Below are positions 1 to 7,300 of a stretch of 45,141 nucleotides of DNA, in pieces. Source of the DNA: Paenibacillus alginolyticus DSM 5050 = NBRC 15375 (GTDB lineage: Bacteria > Bacillota > Bacilli > Paenibacillales > NBRC-103111); NCBI RefSeq assembly GCF_000422905.1, contig NZ_AUGY01000071.1, forward strand, positions 1 to 45,141, read 5' to 3'. The position numbers and the translations under genes were made by a program. The number at the start of each line of letters is the position of its first letter. The stretch's first letter is position 1. Below the pieces are notes generated by a model that saw only the letters and a program-made list of their open reading frames with translations, was not told the origin of the DNA and searched no databases.

Positions 1-2
1 AT

Positions 3-227
3 CGGGCACAGGTTGGGGATTATATAAAGCGTCATTTGACGTATGCTGGGGCTGAGAATGAGATCTTCTCGGATGGAGCGATTGAGGATATTTATCGGTT
101 TTCTAGCGGCTCAGCTAGACTCGTCAATAAAGTTTGTACACACAGTTTAATCTACGGCGCCCAGAATGGGCATCGCATCATCGACGATCATATGGTCAAA
201 CGCGTCATCCAGGGAGAATGTTCTTGA
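3..227 (+). CDS. ExeA/TniB-like AAA ATPase, C-terminal fragment (5' end outside window)
   Basis: The open frame is already running at base 3 and gives 74 residues before the stop. The visible part reads RAQVGDYIKRHLTYAG, then IYRFSSGSARLVNKVC, and ends near KRVIQGECS. This is the C-terminal alpha-helical lid of ExeA-type AAA ATPases, with the sensor-2 like GSARLVN segment. In Bacillota such proteins mostly accompany DDE transposases and help choose the target; the resemblance to the type II secretion protein ExeA is only one of domain. Walker motifs lie upstream of the window. The adjoining repeats support a transposon role. Function is inferred from family and context. Confidence 0.7.
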   Translation, partial: RAQVGDYIKRHLTYAGAENEIFSDGAIEDIYRFSSGSARLVNKVCTHSLIYGAQNGHRIIDDHMVKRVIQGECS

Positions 228-241
228 TTCTCCCTTTTTTT
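212..241 (+). terminator. Terminator overlapping the stop codon of the ATPase gene
   Basis: GGGAGAAT, a 7-base loop and ATTCTCCC form a perfect 8-bp stem (212-234) followed by seven T residues. The TGA stop lies at the loop/right-arm junction, so the terminator is embedded in the end of the gene. Confidence 0.85.
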
Positions 242-253
242 AAACCATCGACT

Positions 254-307
254 GGACAGCTTGTCCGTCAGGTTTAGGACAGCATACGCCGTCAATTGGC
301 GGACAGT
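254..307 (+). repeat. GGACAG direct repeats, 23-24 bp apart, at transposon end
   Basis: GGACAGC occurs at 254-260 and 277-283 and GGACAGT at 301-307, with the reverse TGTCC at 262-266. Spacing of 23 and 24 bp puts the sites about two helical turns apart, as expected for transposase binding sites at an element end. Confidence 0.5.
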
Positions 308-367
308 ATGGTTTAGCAGTAACAGTAAGAAATGATTTTTTATCGAAAACAACGATGGAAGGGAATA

Positions 368-433
368 TACAAAGTAAAGGGCCGACTTTCCAGAGATATT
401 CGTTGGATTGTCGGCCCGTCTATTGGCTTTGTA
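368..433. repeat. Nested 66-bp inverted repeat in the gap left of the Druantia island
   Basis: Three sets of arms are nested around one centre: TACAAAG (368-374) with CTTTGTA (427-433), GGGCCGAC (379-386) with GTCGGCCC (410-417), and TCCA (389-392) with TGGA (404-407). The loop is 11 bases. There is no U-run, so it is not an ordinary terminator. It could be a structured RNA, a small non-autonomous element or a protein site. No credible gene is seen between 228 and 487. Confidence 0.6.
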
Positions 434-487
434 CGATTAATTCCATTTCCTAAAAGAACATTATGTGCTGCTGATTCTGATCTCGAG

Positions 488-515
488 CAAAAAAAAGGAA
501 CCCAGCCAACGGGGC
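488..515 (+). repeat. attL-like copy of the 28-bp direct repeat
   Basis: The sequence starts CAAAAAAAAGGAACCCAGCC and continues AACGGGGC; it matches 16082-16109 base for base. With the following bases it makes a hairpin whose outer arms GGAACCCA and TGGGTTCC pair fully. On the minus strand the hairpin is followed by eight T residues, so it can act as a terminator for the defence operon reading toward it. Confidence 0.7.
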
Positions 516-659
516 GTGGGTTCCATGAATTTAGTGGTTTTTTAAGGTTTGAGCGATAAAGAAAACTAATGCGCAAAGCCTGGTGTGTCAAGGATTTACA
601 CATTTTTCTGAAAAAGATACCATTTCATTTTCAATGCGCCGCGGAAAGCCCAATCGCTC

Positions 660-683
660 AAATCATTTCAAAAATCATTTCAA
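660..683 (+). repeat. Tandem AATCATTTCAA repeats, left end (candidate integrase arm sites)
   Basis: Two head-to-tail copies of AATCATTTCAA are separated by two or three A residues. The same tandem pair, with one A fewer, lies at 15984-16006 just inside the other end in the same orientation. Paired short direct repeats inside both ends are typical of arm-type sites of tyrosine integrases. Confidence 0.45.
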
Positions 684-782
684 TTTTACTCTATAGGTAG
701 TTTATTTCATAAAATGCTGCATATATACAAATTTGAATAAAATAAAGGCTTTAAATGTTGATTTACAATTTTTCAAAACCCA

Positions 783-1403
783 CTAATTGCTTGGTTGAAC
801 TTTAATGTTTTTTATTTTATTTGTTTGCCTCTTCAGAATTTCTAAAAGCATAGTATATAAATTAATCTTTGTTCTACACGATAAAATATTATCTGATGTG
901 ACAATTACAACTGGGAATGTCCTTTCAGTTGAGTATAATATTGAAAAAACAGAAAAGTTCTCTCCATCTTTCTCTAAGAAAACCCTAAATTTTATCATTC
1001 TATTGTAATGACGGTCTTCATATAACTTTTGTACTAAACTGTTTTCAATTCTTACAATCTCATTTTTGCATTTATCTGTGTAGTAATGAACCAATCTATC
1101 TACAATCTCAAGAATATCCTTTTCGTTTCCTAATTGCTTTTCATTTGCTGATTTTTTTTCCTTTACCATTGCAATTTCAGCACGTATAGATGGATGCTTA
1201 TTTGTGAATACTTGGCTTTCCAAAATAATAGGTGAATGTTGTTGGGTCTTCTTTATTATCTGGTTAGCAACTACCCACCCTGATTTATTAATTTTATTTA
1301 TTAAATCCTGGTTCGATAAAACGTTATTTAACTCTGAGGAAGCTTTATCTGGGTCATTACCATTTCTAGTGATAATATTTTTACTTTTTTGTTTGTTTGG
1401 CAA
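783..1403 (-). CDS. Unknown 206-aa protein at the end of the defence operon
   Basis: I do not recognise this family. A GTG at 1412 could start it, but the AAGGGG ribosome site touches that codon, so the TTG at 1403, eight bases from the site, is preferred. The protein is basic at the N-terminus, then predicted mixed alpha/beta, with no signal peptide or membrane segment. The strand IILESQVF near residue 60 and the later PVVIVTSDN near residue 170 faintly recall the first and last acidic strands of PIN-type ribonucleases, but the first Asp is a Glu and the match is weak. It begins 13 bp after the EEP nuclease stop, so the two are probably cotranscribed. A role as accessory effector is inference only. 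Confidence 0.55.
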   Translation of the reverse strand: MPNKQKSKNIITRNGNDPDKASSELNNVLSNQDLINKINKSGWVVANQIIKKTQQHSPIILESQVFTNKHPSIRAEIAMVKEKKSANEKQLGNEKDILEIVDRLVHYYTDKCKNEIVRIENSLVQKLYEDRHYNRMIKFRVFLEKDGENFSVFSILYSTERTFPVVIVTSDNILSCRTKINLYTMLLEILKRQTNKIKNIKVQPSN

Positions 1404-1415
1404 TACCCTCACCCC

Positions 1416-2260
1416 TTAGAATAGAATTTTACATCGAATTGGTAAATGATCGGAATATAATCTTCTGTTTGGACGCCTTTTGCGACCACCTAAAAGTTGC
1501 TTAGATACACCAGCTAAATTGGGAATTTCAGTAATTATTTTGAAGTTAGAATAATCAAATCGACTTATTATACTAGGCGAGATTACTACCTGATCAAACA
1601 AATACCAGTAAATTGAATCTTCTCCATTATAGTAATATGTTCCAGGAACACTTTCAGCATTATTTATATTACCATGTAAATGCCAAGAAGGATTATATAG
1701 ATATGGGTATTGTTTTCCTAAAAAGGTTTTTTTTCCACCTATAGCTACATCCTTAGAAATAACAGCGTTGAACCCATCCAATTCCACCATCCCTAATTCG
1801 AATGGATTCATATTGAAGTCGCCCATAATAATTTTATGTTCTACATTGTTTTTATTAGCAAACACATTCAGTTCATCTTTGCACATACTAGCAGCTAAAC
1901 GACGCTTACTTTCGTTGCTGTTTAGGTGACTTATTAAATGAACACCTGTAACTAAAAAACTCTGGTTATTTATATTACAGACAATGCTGCTAAAATATTC
2001 ACTGCTCACCGCAGGAGCTACACCACTTAAAACATGAAAAATACATACTCTTGAATCACGTACAGATGTCATCTGAAATTGGGAATTATGTCCCCCAAAA
2101 AATCGCTTATAATAATTTTATCATATTCACATAACAAAACAATGTGTATATTATGTGCCTTGACTAGGTTTAGAATATCTTGTTGCAGATAATTTCTATC
2201 TGTAAACGATGAGTCAATATTCCAAAACAATAAATTTAATTCACTTAATTGATTAGTCAT
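1416..2260 (-). pseudogene. EEP-family (exonuclease III/DNase I-like) nuclease, split by a frameshift
   Basis: Two frames together make one endonuclease/exonuclease/phosphatase domain of about 280 residues. The upstream frame (2260-2069) has LLFWNID with the metal/phosphate Asn and LLCEYD with the catalytic Glu. The downstream frame (2072-1416) has HLISHLNSNESKRR, MGDFNMNP (catalytic Asp/Asn), FDQVVIS and SDHLPI (catalytic His). All family motifs survive, in order. The break sits at AATTTCAGATGA, where restoring one T to the T-run would read NFQMTS straight through. It may be a pseudogene, a phase-variable or recoded gene, or two coupled peptides through the ATGA overlap. It follows druA by 75 bp and has a weak ribosome site. 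The likely substrate is nucleic acid or a phospho-compound. Confidence 0.7.
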
Positions 2261-2335
2261 GTCAGCACTTTAAAGTCCTCTCAAATATCGTTTTGATCTA
2301 AAAGATTGTTGATTTTTAAATTTAATTATATTTAT

Positions 2336-4237
2336 TCATTTTAACAAGATTCGAATTAAATTTTCACTATCAAAATTCTTTACTCTATCCATGACATCAT
2401 CGTTTTTTATACGCATAGACAACCAACGTTGGCGCCAAAATTCACAAATTGCTTCACTTGTCTGCCGTGGAAAACTTGAGTTAAAACAATATCTTGGTAC
2501 ATCATCCTCTCCTCTGAGAAATTCAAATGTATTTTCAGCTAAGGCCACGCCATATACAATTCTTTTAAAATTGTGTGTCAAAATATAATCAGACGGTAAT
2601 CCCAGAAGGTTTAGTCCTGCACGTATTAATCGAAGACGAGGGCTTGTTCCCTCACCAAAGCTATTCGTAATCATCTTCCTACCATGGTGTTCAATTAATA
2701 GATTAGAAAAAGCTTCAACAGTTTCATCCGATATATAAACAGTTCCAAACCCCTTCGTAGTTCCTATTTTTTCATAACCAATCCTTTTACTAGGGGTACT
2801 TTCACCTATTGCATTCTTAGGTAAATATACACGATTGTATTGACTACTCCCTGTCTCGTATAAACTAGTAGTCCCAAGAAAAACTAAACTAGAATTTCGG
2901 ATTATTGGTGCCCCCTTTAAACCGGAAGCTATTATAGATACTTGTCCTTTATAACGTCTTTCGTAGAAATCGTATATCTCAGGACTCATCATCAATAGAG
3001 CTATCAATTTACCAGCAAGTAATTCATTATAAGGTGGAATAGCACCACAAACAATAATATCCATGATGTTGGTTCCAACTTTTTCGTTTTTATTAGCAGA
3101 GACAGCAGTTTTTATTGCAGACTTACCAAGATTGGTTGAGAGTAATTTTTTTAGAGCGCTGAGGGGCTTCTCCGAAAGCACTTGACTGAATTGTTCTTCT
3201 GCTTTTAACAATCCTAGCAACGTACGAGCTCTCTTTTGTCTATAAAGAGCACTCCGACTAAAGGTAAACCATTCTAAAGGATCTAGATCATTTTTCACTC
3301 TCTTGGGTGGATCATTTTCATCATTTTCTTTTGAAAAACTTTCAAGTATTTTTATTTTCTCTAATCTCGTTAAGTCTTGTATTGGCAAATCGTCAGTTGC
3401 AATTTCTGAGATAGCCCTTTCTAATGTCTTTCTAAGTTTTAAAATGATTAATTCAGCAGATTTATCATCACAATGTGGGAACCTTTTGATAAAGCCATCA
3501 AAGCTCCATCCTATTACATCATCTCGAGAAGATATCTGAACAATGCTGTTTCCCAATGCTGCTATTCCTAAGATAGGATGATTTTCTTGTCCAGCGTCTC
3601 TTACTAAAATAAAAATTTTTCTACCAGGCGTTGATTTATGAGGAAGCGACCATGTTAATCGAAAAAACCTCCAAATATCAAGTAATCGATATCCTGTGAA
3701 AGTATCTCGCTCTAAGGGTGATTGAATTATTTGTAAATATGGCTTTACAGCATTAGGTCCCAAAGTACTTAAACTACTCATTAATTTTATGGGATCAGCA
3801 ATTAAATTCTTGATTGTTTTCTTTTTCCCATTATGTTTGCGACCTTTTAGCATTTGATGAACAAAAGCTTTAACTGATGTAGCCTCAAGGTACTTGTCTC
3901 TCTCATTTAATAAAGCTTTTCTAAGATAATCTTTTGTTGTTGTATCTTGAGTAGTTTTAGGTTGGCTAAAATATGGAACTCCATTAACAAAATTAGAGCT
4001 CCATCCTTGAAAGTAAAGATCTCGAATAAGGAGTAGTATCGAATACATTTGTTTATTATCTTTATCTACTTCGAAACCAATATACTTTTTTAAAATTCCA
4101 GTAATATATTCCGCTCTGTTATAACTCAATAAGATATTTGAGGCATTATGCAGAATATTATTTAATTCTGATAGCATCTTTTCCGGTATGTTTGGATAAA
4201 AAGGTGCACCACTGCTAGTTGAATCACTAATGGTCAT
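2336..4237 (-). CDS. druA: Druantia DruA, DUF4338-domain protein (633 aa, long form)
   Basis: The C-terminal half matches the DUF4338/DruA family well: RKIFILVRDAGQENHPILGI near residue 210, CGAIPPYNELLAGKL near 400, SSQYNRVYLP near 465, GTTKGFGTVYISDETVEAF near 500, FGEGTSPRLRLIR near 525 and EFLRGEDDVPRYC near 575. The first 150 residues are an extra helical region, and another basic/acidic stretch lies near 300, so the protein is longer than the roughly 400-residue DruA of enterobacteria as I recall it. No nuclease motif is obvious. The start has AAGGTG eight bases upstream. In described type I Druantia operons druA comes first; here it follows druE by 72 bp and sits behind a hairpin. DUF4338 is the marker of type I. 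Molecular function is not known to me. Confidence 0.85.
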   Translation of the reverse strand: MTISDSTSSGAPFYPNIPEKMLSELNNILHNASNILLSYNRAEYITGILKKYIGFEVDKDNKQMYSILLLIRDLYFQGWSSNFVNGVPYFSQPKTTQDTTTKDYLRKALLNERDKYLEATSVKAFVHQMLKGRKHNGKKKTIKNLIADPIKLMSSLSTLGPNAVKPYLQIIQSPLERDTFTGYRLLDIWRFFRLTWSLPHKSTPGRKIFILVRDAGQENHPILGIAALGNSIVQISSRDDVIGWSFDGFIKRFPHCDDKSAELIILKLRKTLERAISEIATDDLPIQDLTRLEKIKILESFSKENDENDPPKRVKNDLDPLEWFTFSRSALYRQKRARTLLGLLKAEEQFSQVLSEKPLSALKKLLSTNLGKSAIKTAVSANKNEKVGTNIMDIIVCGAIPPYNELLAGKLIALLMMSPEIYDFYERRYKGQVSIIASGLKGAPIIRNSSLVFLGTTSLYETGSSQYNRVYLPKNAIGESTPSKRIGYEKIGTTKGFGTVYISDETVEAFSNLLIEHHGRKMITNSFGEGTSPRLRLIRAGLNLLGLPSDYILTHNFKRIVYGVALAENTFEFLRGEDDVPRYCFNSSFPRQTSEAICEFWRQRWLSMRIKNDDVMDRVKNFDSENLIRILLK

Positions 4238-4274
4238 TAAATTTTCACCTTATAACTATATTTTTTAATAATAA

Positions 4275-4307
4275 GAGCACCACCATACGAAGGTAGGTGG
4301 TGCCCTC
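4275..4307 (-). terminator. Intercistronic hairpin between druE and druA
   Basis: On the minus strand GAG(G)GCACCACC, an 11-base loop and GGTGGTGCTC form a stem of about eleven pairs with one bulged G, followed by TTATTATT. The U-run is imperfect, so it would lower rather than stop transcription into druA, or protect the druE message end. Confidence 0.6.
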
Positions 4308-4309
4308 TT

Positions 4310-7300
4310 TTACGATTCTAGCAATGTCTTAACTTTGTTGTACACTAAAGGTAGATTCCTAGTCAAGAGGTACTCATTCTCGATATAAACACTTAATTCG
4401 CACGACTCACTTGTAAGTGGATGAAAATTGATTATATCAGTTTCATCAAATAATGCTGGGTAAGTACCCATTATTAGTGATTTCTTCTTTCCTTTAATCA
4501 CTAATGGATAAATAACTCCGTTTTGTGTAACCTCATTATCACAAGAAAACCCATCAAGCACAAAGAGTCGTTTTAATGCGATCAAATCCTCGGCTTGCTT
4601 AGTATTACACTTAACTATTGGATTTTCCCCATATAACATGTGTCTTAATAAAGAAGAGCCTAAAAAACGATCAAGGTTTTGGTGCCAAAATTGATTTTTA
4701 TAATGTCGTAAACAGTTGGTACATGATCTATCGCAATTTCCAGGACAATGTTCTAATATATCGAGTGTCTTTTGAATTATTTGGCGAAGCTGTTGTCCAG
4801 CTTGTTCAGCATATCCAGCTCCCCCTGACAAAGTATCGAATAGATAAATATCAGCTCGAAGGGGATTTGAATCTGTCCCAGTTTCAATTAAGCGGTAACC
4901 AGCTTGAAACTCAGCTGGATCAACATCTAATTCTTGACTAGATGCGAGTAATAACGCTTCTGATATAGTCCTTAAAGCATCATTAATAATACTCATAGAC
5001 AGATTCGTATCAGCATTTCTTACTATTGGGGTCCCTATATTTAAACGGAGTAATAATAAATCAGTTTGAAATTGATAGCCAAGATAAACGCGGCGGAATA
5101 TTCCATCACATTTTTGTGGAACTATAACACCTTGTCTTGGTTCTATATCGTATGGACGATAATGCTGCCCTTTACGTGGTTTATCTGGCTTATATACAGA
5201 CGCTGCTCCACATTTTACACAAACTGAAAAACCTTCGTTCGACTCATCATTCCCTTTATTCACCATTACTAGTCTTCTATCTTTAGCATAAGTGAAAATA
5301 ATATGATCGCTCAAAACATTCCAATCTTGCAAATCATCCTCAGATAATGGAACAGGAAATTGGGCCGAGGTGGCGTATGTATAATCTTGATCTTTATCAC
5401 CTTCTGTTAAGGGTTGCCCCTCTTCAGGATGAAATACCTCTGGTACTAATAAATCTGCTTTATCTAATGCTCCTCCACATATTGGACATATAGTTATAAT
5501 CTGTGCATCAGTAACTTTCGTATCCTGTACAAAGGTGCATACACTACATGTTACGTAAGGATGTAAACTTTTTCTAAATAAAGGTGCTGCTCTATCAGGA
5601 TCAGTTACAAGAGAATCATTTGCAGTAATTCCACCAGAACGATATGTAATCTTATCAACTACTATTTGGCGGCCAGGCGCGTACTCACTTAATGCTTTAT
5701 CAATGGATTGTTGGGGTTTTTCTTTGACAACTACCTTAAATCCCCCCTTTCTACGTTTCCTTTCCTCTATGTTAAAGCTACATAGATTAGTTGGAAAAGC
5801 ATAGCTTGGTAATAATCCTTGATCAAATAAATAAGCAAGAAATTCATCCCGAATATCCCCATTTATCAAATCTTCATATTCTTCTTCGTAATCTTCCTGA
5901 TCATCAACTTTTGGTAGGGTATAAGATTCCGAAAGTCTTTCTAAACTATAAACTAATTCTTCTGACACTTGAATTACCCATTCTTCCCCTTCTTTCGAGA
6001 CACCTTCAGGTAACCATTTTACAATTGAATTAAGTAAATCTTTTCTATTATTAATAATCCGATTATAAATCCATGCTTTAAATAAACTCAATCTAAATGG
6101 ATTATTGAGATCATTACTAAAAAATTCAGAAGTAGCGCCAAGAGTGGAAAACAAGCTTTTGCTACTTGTAAACGAACCAAGTAATCCTTCATCCAACATC
6201 TGATGAAAGAAGGTTTGAATTAAAAACGCATTGACATGTCTTCTCGCTATTTTAGCATTATCAGTCTTAACCATTGGTATTCGTGGTGTACCTGCAACAA
6301 TAGCTTGTGGAAAATGAAAGTAATGGCTATCGTGCGGTCCACCTTGAGCAAACGTTATTACTGTTGATACAGATGAACCCCGGCGACCAGCTCGTCCTGC
6401 CCTCTGTTGGTAATTTTCACGTTGTGGCGGTACATTTCGTAATCCAACTGCAACTAATGAGCCGATATCAATTCCAACCTCCATCGTTGTGGTACAACTT
6501 AAGATATCTACTGGACCAGTTACTTTATCAATTGATACATCTTGAAAACGAAGCTCATACTTTTCTGTCGTTGCAAACACAACTCCCGTGTCACGATTTG
6601 ACAATTGGGCTGTATGCTCTTCAGCCGTGACATGTTGAGGACGCGTATCACCCTTTATAGTACTTACTACTGAATTACGTAAAAATCCTTTTCTTGAACT
6701 AATATATTCATTGTTGTTAGGATCAATTATTTCGAGGTTTTCAGACCCACAGTTCACACAACAGTTTTGCAGAGAAACTGGATTAAGTTGTGTACATGAG
6801 TTACATCTAAGCCAAAAAGATTCCGTATCGATCGAAAGTACTACTGCATCACTCTTTATTGTATAAGCATCACCCTCTGCATGGCACAATCTTTTTCTAA
6901 GGATATCTTGAATTGAAATTATTTGATCAATAGTACAAGCTAATTTTTCTTCAAGAATACTTCTTAACGTATCATTTATTACTCCCTCGCTAACCCAACT
7001 TTCTTGTGGATGTCCTGCTGCTTCACGACGTATTGAGGAAGAAATTGTATTTTCAGTTTCAAAAGCGAAATACTCAAGCATATCATCTAGAAATGTAAAA
7101 ATTAATGCCTCAATATTCTCATTTGTCAACGTGTTTGTTATTGAGCTAATCTCTCGTATAATATTTTGTGGTTGCGATGCTTTAAGGTAACCAATAACAG
7201 CCGCTTTTAGTGAAAATTCCCGACTACAAAGCTGTCTAAGCAAAGCTCTATAGAAACTTGAATTTGATGCAGGTTGCCAATCATTTTCTAAGGCTTCTTC

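Larger units (their letters stand above)
1..310. mobile_element. Right-hand end of a transposon carrying an ExeA/TniB-like ATPase gene
   Basis: The window opens inside a gene for a transposition-type AAA ATPase. Its terminator is followed by a short array of GGACAG repeats (254, 277 and 301) and then by unrelated sequence. ATPase gene followed by evenly spaced direct repeats is the layout of Tn552/Tn5053/Mu-type transposon ends, where the repeats bind the transposase. The outer boundary is not certain because no target-site duplication can be checked; the repeats stop at about 310. The transposase itself would lie to the left of the window. Confidence 0.5.

Noticed and set aside
3..227. Type II secretion ExeA protein
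   Set aside because: The similarity is to the ATPase domain only; neighbouring repeats and genus favour a transposition helper.
332..603. Open frames on both strands of 75 and 87 codons
   Set aside because: They run through the nested inverted repeat and the 28-bp repeat hairpin, have no ribosome site and give no sensible protein.
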